Part shown: one piece after another, positions 32,880 to 40,352 of the stretch
How the letters are laid out: every line of letters starts with the position of its first letter
Position numbering within the stretch: position 1 is the stretch's first letter
NCBI RefSeq assembly: GCF_005280735.1
Contig: NZ_CP040077.1
Location: forward strand, 3,224,001-3,288,000
Length of the DNA: 64,000 nucleotides
Direction of reading: 5' to 3'
DNA from: Trinickia violacea
GTDB taxonomy: Bacteria > Pseudomonadota > Gammaproteobacteria > Burkholderiales > Burkholderiaceae
The notes under the pieces: generated by a model
Seen by the model: only the letters and a program-made list of their open reading frames with translations
Databases searched by the model: none
What the model was told of the DNA's origin: nothing
Program-made: the position numbers and the translations under genes

Positions 32880-33644
32880 TCAGCGCGGCGGCATGCGGAT
32901 CGCGCCGTCGAGGCGGATCGTCTCGCCGTTCAGCATGGAGTTCTCGATGATGTGCGCGGCCGTGAGCGCGAACTCCGACGGCTTGCCGAGACGCGACGGG
33001 TGCGGCACGGCCTTCGCGAGCGACTCGCGCACCTCGGGCGCGACGCGCTCGAGGATCGGCGTGTCGAAGGTGCCGGGGGCGATCGTGCAGACGCGGATCT
33101 TGCGGCTCGCCAAGTCGCGTGCGGCGACGATCGTCATGCCCACGATGCCAGCCTTGGCGGAGGCATAGGGTATCTGCCCGATCTGCCCTTCGAATGCGGC
33201 GACCGATGCGGTCAGCACGATGACGCCGCGTTCGCCGTCGACTTCCTCCGTTTTCGCCATCTCAGCAGCAGCCAGCCGCAGCACGTTGAAGCTGCCGATC
33301 AGGTTGATGCGGACGATCGTCTCGTAGTGGTCGAGCGACCCGGGCACGCCGTTCTTGTCAACTACGCGCAGCGGGCCGCCGCGTCCGGCGCAGTGTACGG
33401 TCGCGCGCAACGGACCCAGCCCCGACGCTGCTTCGAAGACTTGCAGCATCTGTTCTTCGCTCGTGACGTCAGCCGGGACGAAGCGGCAGTTCGGGCCGAA
33501 CTTGTCGGCCACGGCGGCGCCGTCGGAGGTCGGCAGGTCGGCAATCACCACCTTCGCGCCCTGCGACAGCAGCTTCTCGACCGTTGCCCGGCCGAGACCG
33601 GATGCACCGCCCGTGACGACGGCAGACATTCCCTGGATGTTCAT
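32880..33644 (-). CDS. SDR-type 3-hydroxyacyl-CoA dehydrogenase (HSD10-like)
   Basis: 254 residues. TGGASGLG nucleotide motif at about 11-18, SER in TASVAAFEGQ, and Tyr/Lys in IPYASAKAG. The arrangement MNIQGMSAVVTGGASGLGRA and the C-terminal RLDGAIRMPP match type II 3-hydroxyacyl-CoA dehydrogenases (HSD10/HSD17B10-like), which oxidise 3-hydroxyacyl-CoA with NAD. The ATG at 33644 is preferred; a longer frame from 33752 reads into the thiolase gene. The start is 16 bp from the thiolase stop. Confidence 0.88.
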   Translation of the reverse strand: MNIQGMSAVVTGGASGLGRATVEKLLSQGAKVVIADLPTSDGAAVADKFGPNCRFVPADVTSEEQMLQVFEAASGLGPLRATVHCAGRGGPLRVVDKNGVPGSLDHYETIVRINLIGSFNVLRLAAAEMAKTEEVDGERGVIVLTASVAAFEGQIGQIPYASAKAGIVGMTIVAARDLASRKIRVCTIAPGTFDTPILERVAPEVRESLAKAVPHPSRLGKPSEFALTAAHIIENSMLNGETIRLDGAIRMPPR

Positions 33645-33660
33645 ATGGCTCTCGGCTTCC

Positions 33661-34845
33661 TTAGAGTCGTTCGATGATGGTGGCATTGGCCAGGCCGCCG
33701 GCCTCGCACATGGTCTGCAAGCCGTAGCGGCCGCCTGTCTGTTCGAGCGCATGGAGCATCGTCGTCATCAGCCGCCCGCCCGATGCACCGAGCGGATGGC
33801 CAAGCGCAATCGCACCTCCGCGCGGGTTGAGCTTCGCGGGATCGGCATCGAACTCGCGCAGCCAGGCGAGCGGCACGCTGGCGAACGCCTCGTTGACTTC
33901 GAAGTGGTCGATATCACTGACTTTCAGTCCCGCTTTCGCGAGCACGCGGCGCGTCGACGGAATCGGCGCCGTCAGCATCATGATGGGGTCATCGCCGATC
34001 ACGTCGAACGCGACGAACCGCGCGCGCGGCTTCAGGCCGAGGCGCTTGGCCGTCTGCTCGCTCATCAAGAGCAGTGCCGAGGCGCCGTCGGCAAGCTGCG
34101 ACGAATTGCCTGCGGTGACACTCCAGTTGATCTCCGGGTAGCGCGCCTTCATCTCATCGTTGACGAAAGACGGCTGCAGCGCGGCGAGCCCTTCGGCTGT
34201 CGTGCTGTCGCGAATCGTCTCGTCGGCACTCAAGAGAGCGCCGCCTTCGCCGATCGACACGATCTCGGCATCGAAAGCGCCGCTATTGCGCGCCGCGGCC
34301 GCGCGCCGGTGCGACTGTGCCGACAACGCATCGAGTTCCTCACGCGAAATCTTCCATTTCGCCGCGATGCGTTCGGCCGCAATGCCCTGCGAGATGAGTC
34401 CGTCGGGATAGCGTGCATAGAGCATCGCACCAAGCGGGTCCTTGCCGATGCGCGCAGTGAACATCGGGACCCGGCTCATCGATTCGACACCGCCGGCCAC
34501 CACGATGTCGTAGGCGCCGGCCGCGATGCCCTGCGCGGCGAAGTGCACGGCCTGCTGGCTCGAGCCGCAACGACGGTCGACCACCGTTGAGGGCACGTGT
34601 TCGGGAAGCCCCGCGCCGAGCCACGCAATACGGCCCGGCGACCCGGACTGTTCGCCGACCTGGCTCACGCAGCCGACGATCACGTCGTCGACGCTGCCCG
34701 GGTCGACATCGTTGCGTGACATCAGCCTCTTGAACAACTGCCCCAAGAGATCGGTCGGATGCAGCTCCGACAACGCACCGCCCGCCTTGCCCCGGCCCAT
34801 GGGTGTCCGGATGGCGTCCACGATTACCGCACTGTTCGTCGTCAT
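33661..34845 (-). CDS. Acetyl-CoA acyltransferase (thiolase)
   Basis: 394 residues with the complete thiolase active site: nucleophile C93 (VVDRRCGSSQQA), H350 (ALGHPLGASG) and C380 (MCEAGG). It cleaves 3-ketoacyl-CoA with CoA. The sequence resembles thiolases of steroid or terpenoid side-chain breakdown more than the tetrameric PhaA type, but this is an impression only. It follows the acyl-CoA dehydrogenase pair after a 108-bp gap, the largest gap in the first half of the operon. Confidence 0.92.
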   Translation of the reverse strand: MTTNSAVIVDAIRTPMGRGKAGGALSELHPTDLLGQLFKRLMSRNDVDPGSVDDVIVGCVSQVGEQSGSPGRIAWLGAGLPEHVPSTVVDRRCGSSQQAVHFAAQGIAAGAYDIVVAGGVESMSRVPMFTARIGKDPLGAMLYARYPDGLISQGIAAERIAAKWKISREELDALSAQSHRRAAAARNSGAFDAEIVSIGEGGALLSADETIRDSTTAEGLAALQPSFVNDEMKARYPEINWSVTAGNSSQLADGASALLLMSEQTAKRLGLKPRARFVAFDVIGDDPIMMLTAPIPSTRRVLAKAGLKVSDIDHFEVNEAFASVPLAWLREFDADPAKLNPRGGAIALGHPLGASGGRLMTTMLHALEQTGGRYGLQTMCEAGGLANATIIERL

Positions 34846-34953
34846 ATTTGTGCCTTGTATTGCTGAGAGTGCAGCCAGTATGTCGCCCGCTCGTAAGGCC
34901 GGGTTGTCCCTTGCCGCAATGGGACTAGCTGCAGTCCGGAAAGAATGCGGGAA

Positions 34954-36117
34954 TCAGCGCAGCCCAAGTCCGCGCGAGATGATGCCGCGCAGGATCTCGC
35001 GCGTCCCGCCACGCAAAGAGTAGGAAGGCGCGTTCATGACCGACTGCGCAAGCACCGCGTAGAAGTCCTGGTTCAGAGCCGGGCCGGCAGCCTCGTGCGC
35101 GAAGAGTTCACGCGCGAGTTCGGGCAGCTCCTGCTCGAACACGGCGCCGAGATCCTTGACGATGGACGCCTGCAGTTGCGGATCCACGCCTTCCTCGAGC
35201 ATCGCGGTCACGCTTTTGGACAGGTGCCGCAGCGTCACGAGGTGGGCAGCGAAGCGGCCGAGCGCCACCGCCGCACGATCGTCCGGCGCATTGCCGAGCA
35301 CCCGCACCAACTCCACGAGCACCCGATATGACGAAAGGAAGCGTTCCGGTCCGCTGCGCTCGTAGGCGAGCTCGCTCGTCACCTGCGCCCAGCCATCGCC
35401 CTCCTTGCCGATCAGCGCGTCGGACGGCAGGAAGACGTCCTCGAAGACGACCTCGTTGAAATGGTGGCGACCCGTCATGTCAACGATCGGCCGAATCGTG
35501 ATGCCGGGCGTCTTCAAATCGACGAGCAGCTGGCTCGTGCCGCCCTGCCGATCCTCGCGGCTGCCGCTCGTGCGACAGAACAGCACCATGTAATGGGCCT
35601 CGTGGGCATAGGTCGTCCATAGCTTCGTGCCGTTGACGCGCCATCCTCCGTCGACAGGCTGCGCACGGGTCTGCACCGCGGCAAGGTCGGAGCCCGAGTT
35701 CGGCTCGCTCATGCCGATGCAGCTGAAGCATTCGCCGCGCGCCATGCGCGGCAGGAGCCGGGACTTCTGCGCCTCGGTGCCGAACTTCAACAGCAGCGGT
35801 CCGGTCTGCCGGTCGGCGAACCAGTGGGCAGCTACTGGCGCACCGGCGGCGAGCAGTTCCTCGAGCACCACATAACGTTCGAACGCGGTGCGCCCGTGGC
35901 CGCCGTACTGCTTCGGCCAAGTCATGCCGATCCAACCGCGCTCGCCGAGCCGACGGCTGAAGGCCGCGTCGAAGCCGCTCCACGATTCGCCGCGCCGGAG
36001 CGCGGTCCAGGCCCGTCCCTCCTCGGCAATGAAGGCGCGCACCTCGTCGCGCAGTAGCTCGACAGCCGGCGAGCGATTGAGTCCGGAAAAAGAAAACTGA
36101 GGCATCATGGACGTCAC
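34954..36117 (-). CDS. Acyl-CoA dehydrogenase, large-type subunit of a probable heteromer
   Basis: 387 residues. Shows the N-terminal helical domain, the FAD/acyl contact GMSEPNSGSDLAAVQTRA near the middle and the C-terminal GGTREILRGIISRGLGLR. It starts 3 bp after the other acyl-CoA dehydrogenase gene. Tandem divergent pairs of this kind (FadE26/FadE27-like ChsE enzymes) form alpha2-beta2 complexes where neither subunit is complete alone. It forms a C=C bond in a CoA thioester and passes electrons to ETF; etfBA are at 48012-49699. I could not locate the catalytic Glu with certainty. Confidence 0.9.
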   Translation of the reverse strand: MTSMMPQFSFSGLNRSPAVELLRDEVRAFIAEEGRAWTALRRGESWSGFDAAFSRRLGERGWIGMTWPKQYGGHGRTAFERYVVLEELLAAGAPVAAHWFADRQTGPLLLKFGTEAQKSRLLPRMARGECFSCIGMSEPNSGSDLAAVQTRAQPVDGGWRVNGTKLWTTYAHEAHYMVLFCRTSGSREDRQGGTSQLLVDLKTPGITIRPIVDMTGRHHFNEVVFEDVFLPSDALIGKEGDGWAQVTSELAYERSGPERFLSSYRVLVELVRVLGNAPDDRAAVALGRFAAHLVTLRHLSKSVTAMLEEGVDPQLQASIVKDLGAVFEQELPELARELFAHEAAGPALNQDFYAVLAQSVMNAPSYSLRGGTREILRGIISRGLGLR

Positions 36118-36120
36118 CCG

Positions 36121-37176
36121 TCAAATCGCTGTGAGGAAGGACCAGAGCACATCGGCGCCGGTGCGCGCGACCCGCAGTCCGATCTGCCGGTTCCAGTACG
36201 CCTCCCCGCCGCCCTCGTCACGGCAGGACCAGAGCAGTTTGGTGAAGTAGTGCAGCCGGTGCTCGGCAGTGAAGCCGATCGCGCCGTGGATCTGATGCGC
36301 GAGGCCACACGCGATGCTCGCTGCTTCGCCGGCGCGCGCCTTGGCAATCGCGATCGGCAACACGTCGCCCCCGGCGGCGAACGCTCGGGCGGCGAGGTCC
36401 GCCGCGGCGGCGGCCGCGCATGACTGGCTCGCGAGCACCGCGAGGTTCTGCTGGATCACCTGGAACTTGCCGATCGGCTTGCCGAATTGCACGCGGTCCC
36501 GGGCGTAGTCGACCGTCAGCGACAGCACGCGTTCGAGCGCCCCGGCGATCGTCAGCGCCCGCGCGGCGGCCTCATCCGCCGCATAAATCGCACGCCCGTG
36601 CGGCGCCGGCAGGGCCGCGCCCGGCGCAAGGTCGGCATCGATGTGAAGCGTGTCGCGTGGTGCGCCGGCGATATTCGCACCGGGCTCGCTTGTCCAGCCG
36701 CCCGCGGGTGCCGAAACCAGATAAAGCCGATCTTCGTGCCGCGCCAATGCAGCAAGCCGAGCCGCGTGCCGCCCCCACGGAACGCGCGTGCACGTGCCGC
36801 GCAGCCGCCAACCGCGAGCCACGCGTTCGAGCGCCAGGACATCGTTGCCCACGCCAGGCACAAGCACGGTCACGCCTGCGCCCGGCTCGAAACCGGCTTC
36901 GCCGAGGCGGCGGTTGGCGATCATCGTTTCGGCCAGCGGCAGCGGCAGCGCGTGGCAGCCGGCCAGGCGCACCAGCGCCAGCGCGTCGAGCGGATCGACG
37001 CCGAAGCCGCCGGCCGCTTCGTCCGTCAGCGCAAGCGGAAGGCCGAGGTCCTCGACGGCCTGCCAGTGTGCCCCCTGCCATTCGCCCTGCTCCGCCCGCC
37101 GCAGCGCCTCGTCGGAGCACAGGTCGGAGAACAGGCGCGTCGCCGAGTCGAGCAACATCGGGTCGCCTGAGCTCAT
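36121..37176 (-). CDS. Acyl-CoA dehydrogenase, small-type partner subunit
   Basis: 351 residues, shorter and more divergent than its neighbour. The N-terminal two thirds are Ala/Leu/Arg rich, while the C-terminal domain keeps RVQFGKPIGKFQVIQQNLA and QIHGAIGFTAEHRLHYFTK, typical FAD and partner contacts. It lacks the EPNSGSD-type loop of its neighbour, which supports a heteromeric pair. The ATG overlaps the stop of a 70-codon upstream frame (ATGA). It is the first clear gene of the leftward operon facing the TetR gene. Confidence 0.88.
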   Translation of the reverse strand: MSSGDPMLLDSATRLFSDLCSDEALRRAEQGEWQGAHWQAVEDLGLPLALTDEAAGGFGVDPLDALALVRLAGCHALPLPLAETMIANRRLGEAGFEPGAGVTVLVPGVGNDVLALERVARGWRLRGTCTRVPWGRHAARLAALARHEDRLYLVSAPAGGWTSEPGANIAGAPRDTLHIDADLAPGAALPAPHGRAIYAADEAAARALTIAGALERVLSLTVDYARDRVQFGKPIGKFQVIQQNLAVLASQSCAAAAAADLAARAFAAGGDVLPIAIAKARAGEAASIACGLAHQIHGAIGFTAEHRLHYFTKLLWSCRDEGGGEAYWNRQIGLRVARTGADVLWSFLTAI

Positions 37177-37385
37177 CGCTGTTCCTCGTAGTTAAAGGCT
37201 GCGTTGTCGAGGGAGAAGGGCTTGTTCAATTGAATCGCGGACATGTTGACGTGCTTTCCGGCTGGCTCTGGCGCTCCGTTGAGTCGATAGCGGCGAACGG
37301 CGCGGGGCCCGTCGCTGAAATCGAATCTAGCAAGCGCCTGGATCGCCAGCTTGTCCGCCTCGGCAATGGAAGTGGCCTTGAACAC
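37173..37385 (-). CDS. Possible small protein overlapping the acyl-CoA dehydrogenase start (70 aa)
   Basis: The frame starts at a GTG (37385) with no clear ribosome site and ends in an ATGA overlap with the acyl-CoA dehydrogenase gene, a sign of real coupled translation. It reads KATSIAEADKLAIQALARFD and ends PFSLDNAAFNYEEQR. The frame stays open upstream for about 30 codons without an ATG, so a longer or truncated form is possible. No family recognised. Confidence 0.4.
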   Translation of the reverse strand: MFKATSIAEADKLAIQALARFDFSDGPRAVRRYRLNGAPEPAGKHVNMSAIQLNKPFSLDNAAFNYEEQR

Positions 37386-37520
37386 TTGGGCGCGTGTCCC
37401 GGGCGGGAGCGGGTCAGGCTCAAAAAGCGGATATCGATTGCGGTCGGCGTGCGACGAGCAAACCCTTGCGGCTCGATTGCATCACTTCCGCTGCATCGTC
37501 AAGCATCCGTCGACTGACAC

Positions 37521-37529
37521 GACACGTGT
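37521..37529. promoter_or_regulatory. GACACGTGT palindrome upstream of TetR gene
   Basis: GACACGTGT followed by ATAGTC, overlapping a TATAGT (37529-37534) that could be a -10 box. The same 9-mer occurs twice at 44633-44642 and 44671-44679. It lies in the 245-bp divergent gap between the TetR gene and the acyl-CoA dehydrogenase operon, the usual place for an autoregulatory operator. Confidence 0.5.
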
Positions 37530-37630
37530 ATAGTCGATACTGTTTGACCGACCTATTGGCGACGCTTCCTCCGGCGTCGTGGCATAACGTTTCTGCTCCA
37601 GCGAGCACAGCCGAAAGAGAGCGTTTCTGG

Positions 37631-38287
37631 ATGGATACTGACGAGATTCAAGAGCGGCAGCGTGCCGGTTCCGATGCAAACAAAAATGCCGGCCGCCCGT
37701 CGATCCGCGAAGAGCAGAAGCAGCGCACCCGCGACCGGATCCTCGACGCGGCCTTCGAGATATTCCAGGAGGTCGGGTTCCGCGCCGCCACCGTCGATGA
37801 AATCATGAAGCGCGCCGGGGCCGGCCGTGCGACGTTCTATCTCCACTTCAAGGACAAGATGGAGATTGCGGCCGGCATCGGCAGACGCTCGGGCGTAGTG
37901 GTTGCGGAACGATTCCGGCGCCTCGACAGCCTCGTTGCGCCGACTCGCGCCGACGTGCGGGCCTGGTTGGAGGAGGACGTCGCCGAAAGGCGAAACAACG
38001 ACGTCCTCGTGCACGTGATCCATGAGGCGATGACGACCGATCCGGGTTTCGGGCAGGAATACCTCGATTATTGCGGGCGCATCGCGCAGCGCGTCATGGT
38101 CAATACCATCGCCCGCTGGCCTGAAGAACGGCAGGCGCTGGCCCGCTCGAGATTCGTGTGCCTTTTCATCATGCTGGATCGCGTCGAATTCCATATGCTT
38201 TGCCAGGGCCTCAACTTCGGCGGCTGCGATCCGCTGGACGCAGTCGCCGAGATTTTGTGGAACGAACTGTTCGGCAACGCAATGTGA
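37631..38287 (+). CDS. TetR-family transcriptional regulator
   Basis: 218 residues from the ATG at 37631 (AAGAGAG upstream). The N-terminal helix-turn-helix covers about 30-75 (RDRILDAAFEIFQEVGFRAA, then GRATFYLHFKDK); the C-terminal ligand domain is alpha-helical. It diverges from the leftward acyl-CoA dehydrogenase operon and is likely its repressor, released by an acyl-CoA. An SDR gene follows 115 bp downstream. The GACACGTGT palindrome at 37521 is the candidate site. Confidence 0.9.
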   Translation: MDTDEIQERQRAGSDANKNAGRPSIREEQKQRTRDRILDAAFEIFQEVGFRAATVDEIMKRAGAGRATFYLHFKDKMEIAAGIGRRSGVVVAERFRRLDSLVAPTRADVRAWLEEDVAERRNNDVLVHVIHEAMTTDPGFGQEYLDYCGRIAQRVMVNTIARWPEERQALARSRFVCLFIMLDRVEFHMLCQGLNFGGCDPLDAVAEILWNELFGNAM

Positions 38288-38402
38288 TTTGCCCGTGGAG
38301 GCTTTGGCCTCACGTTCGCCCTGGCCGCCGCATAGCGAGGCCAATTTCTGCCCTAGACTCCCAGCACCTTCTCTCACACCGACACAATCGGAAGGAGCCT
38401 AA

Positions 38403-39170
38403 ATGGGACGTCTGCAAGACAAGGTCACGATCGTCACCGGCGCCGCGCGCGGACAAGGCGAGGCCACCGCCCGGCTGTTCGCGGCCGAAGGCGCACGCGT
38501 CGTGCTGACCGATGTGCTGAAGCACGAAGGGGAGCAGGTCGCGCGCAGTATCGGCGAGTCCGCCATCTTCCTCGAACACGATGTCTCCGACGAAGCCGCC
38601 TGGGCCGCGGTCGTGGAGTCCACGCTCGAGCGCTTCGGCCAAGTCGACGTGCTGGTGAATAACGCCGCAGTCTGCCTTTTCGCCCCGCTGATGAACACCG
38701 GCAAAGCCGACTTCGACAGGATGTTGTCGATCAACCTGCTCGGCTGCTTCCTCGGCATGAAGGCAGTGGTGCCGGCGATGCAGGCCGCCGGGCGCGGATC
38801 CATCGTCAACATCTCGTCGGTGAACGGCCTGCGCGGCACGATCGGCATGAGCGCCTACGACGCGGGGAAGTGGGCAGTGCGCGGCATGAGCAAGGGCGTG
38901 GCGCTCGAGCTGGCGCCGCTCGGCATCCGCGTGAACACCGTGCACCCTGGCGCGATCGACACGCAAATGCTCAACCCTGGCGATGCACTGGACACGAGCA
39001 AGATGGCCAAAGTCTTCGGCATCGCCTTCGGCCGTGTCGGGCGGGCCGAGGAAGTGGCGCATGCCAGCCTCTTTCTCGCGAGCGACGACGCCTCCTACAT
39101 CAGCGGTGCGGAGCTGGCTGTCGATGGCACGTGGTCGGCAGGATTACTGACTAATATCACCGATATGTAA
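38403..39170 (+). CDS. SDR dehydrogenase (3-alpha/20-beta-hydroxysteroid dehydrogenase-like)
   Basis: 255 residues, classical SDR: TGAARGQG at about 12-19, NNAA motif, and ISSVNGLRGTIGMSAYDAGK with catalytic Ser, Tyr and Lys. The GRLQDKVTIVTGAARGQGEA opening is common in hydroxysteroid and alicyclic alcohol dehydrogenases. AAGGAG lies six bases before the ATG. It stands downstream of TetR and may be co-transcribed with it; a strong hairpin follows at 39198-39226. The substrate is unknown. Confidence 0.87.
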   Translation: MGRLQDKVTIVTGAARGQGEATARLFAAEGARVVLTDVLKHEGEQVARSIGESAIFLEHDVSDEAAWAAVVESTLERFGQVDVLVNNAAVCLFAPLMNTGKADFDRMLSINLLGCFLGMKAVVPAMQAAGRGSIVNISSVNGLRGTIGMSAYDAGKWAVRGMSKGVALELAPLGIRVNTVHPGAIDTQMLNPGDALDTSKMAKVFGIAFGRVGRAEEVAHASLFLASDDASYISGAELAVDGTWSAGLLTNITDM

Positions 39171-39197
39171 TAGGCTATCGCGGCGACTTCGCCAGAA

Positions 39198-39226
39198 TCG
39201 AGATCTGCTTTCCGTGCAGATCTCGA
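39198..39226. terminator. Hairpin TCGAGATCTGC-N7-GCAGATCTCGA between convergent genes
   Basis: Perfect 11-bp stem (39198-39208 and 39216-39226) between the rightward SDR gene (stop at 39170) and the leftward small ORF (stop at 39240). Position suggests a bidirectional terminator, though no T-run flanks it. Confidence 0.55.
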
Positions 39227-39239
39227 CGTAACCTGGAAC

Positions 39240-39461
39240 TCATGCCTTGCGCAGCGTGCGCAGCACCTCCTCCCCGAGCAACGTGGCGGAAATCTGGAAG
39301 TTGCCGTCCGACTCTGCCAGGCCCTGGTCGAGGATCGAATAGTAGGCCCACCAGACTTCATCCGGCATGTGGCCGCGGTCGTGAGCAGGCAGCGACCGTA
39401 GCGCAGTCCGCTCGTTGGCAGTCAGCCGTGCCGCGATATTTGAAGGATCAGGTTGGTTCAT
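39240..39461 (-). CDS. Small hypothetical protein (73 aa)
   Basis: Unrecognised. From the ATG at 39461 (GGAG ten bases upstream) it reads MNQPDPSNIAARLTANERTA, then DEVWWAYYSILDQGLAESDG and ends ISATLLGEEVLRTLRKA. It is acidic and helical. It is the last gene of a leftward unit behind DUF2889 and the FadH-like reductase, 111 bp after the DUF2889 stop. A longer frame from 39566 overlaps nothing known but has Arg-rich, unlikely sequence. Confidence 0.55.
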   Translation of the reverse strand: MNQPDPSNIAARLTANERTALRSLPAHDRGHMPDEVWWAYYSILDQGLAESDGNFQISATLLGEEVLRTLRKA

Positions 39462-39572
39462 CTCGTCAAGTCTCCAGGTTTCCGGTGCGGTGCGGCTCTG
39501 CACCGTGCGGCGCGTCCTGCCATATCGGCTCGTCCGGGCCTCGAGTGCGGCAGGCCGGTGCGACAAGTACCG

Positions 39573-40334
39573 TTAGAGGAACTTCAGCAGGCGCTCGGGG
39601 TGATCCGTGAAGTCGCGACGCGTCCCTTCCAGGCGGACCGCAATCGCAATGCGTTCGTGGCCATAGCCAAAGCAGAGCCCGGTGTTGTGCTGCTGCTCGG
39701 CAGCGGAGAGCGGGCCGCTCTCCAACACGTAGCGGCGCGACTGCGCAACGAAGCAGCCCTTTTGCAGCACAAGGATCGCCTCCAGGTCGTCGCCCTCGAA
39801 GTTCTCCGCCGCCCAACTCGTGAAGCCACGGAAAAGATGACGGCCGGCGAAGGGTTCGGGGTCGAGGACGGTCGAATTCTCGAGCCGCCACTGCAGCACC
39901 ACGTCGCCGTCGCGGTGCAGCGTCGACGGCCGGCATTCGGCGTTATCGTCAGGCATCTCCATGAGGTAATCCCGCACCGTCTCGCCGCGCGTGGCGTGGG
40001 CCACACCGAGCCGTGCGAGGTCGAACATGTGCGTGCAGTTCTGCCGCGCTCGCCCGCCGGCGTAGAAGTTGGCAAAGGGGCTGCCGATAGGCGTGCCAAC
40101 GACGGCCTGCAACGGCTCGCCGGCTCCGGTGCACGTGTTCATCGGAATACGGCGGAACTCGGGCCTGAGCGCGGTGACACGTTGTCCATCATGCTCGACG
40201 ACACAACGCATCCCATGCGCGAGATCTTCCATCTCCACCACGACCTGGTTCTTCCGGCCGATCATCCGGATACGCCGCCAGGCGGTCTGATGCCCGTAGT
40301 CGGCCGCCGGCGAAAAAACGCTGGAAAGACTCAT
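39573..40334 (-). CDS. DUF2889-family protein
   Basis: 253 residues. The phrase RIRMIGRKNQVVVEMEDLAH followed by a central catalytic-looking region and LFRGFTSWAAENFEGDDLEA are features I associate with DUF2889, a family of unknown function found in steroid- and terpenoid-type catabolic clusters. No signal peptide or cofactor motif. It starts 18 bp after the stop of the FadH-like reductase and so is co-transcribed with it. Confidence 0.7.
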   Translation of the reverse strand: MSLSSVFSPAADYGHQTAWRRIRMIGRKNQVVVEMEDLAHGMRCVVEHDGQRVTALRPEFRRIPMNTCTGAGEPLQAVVGTPIGSPFANFYAGGRARQNCTHMFDLARLGVAHATRGETVRDYLMEMPDDNAECRPSTLHRDGDVVLQWRLENSTVLDPEPFAGRHLFRGFTSWAAENFEGDDLEAILVLQKGCFVAQSRRYVLESGPLSAAEQQHNTGLCFGYGHERIAIAVRLEGTRRDFTDHPERLLKFL

Positions 40335-40352
40335 GTGCGGGTCCCTTTCCGG

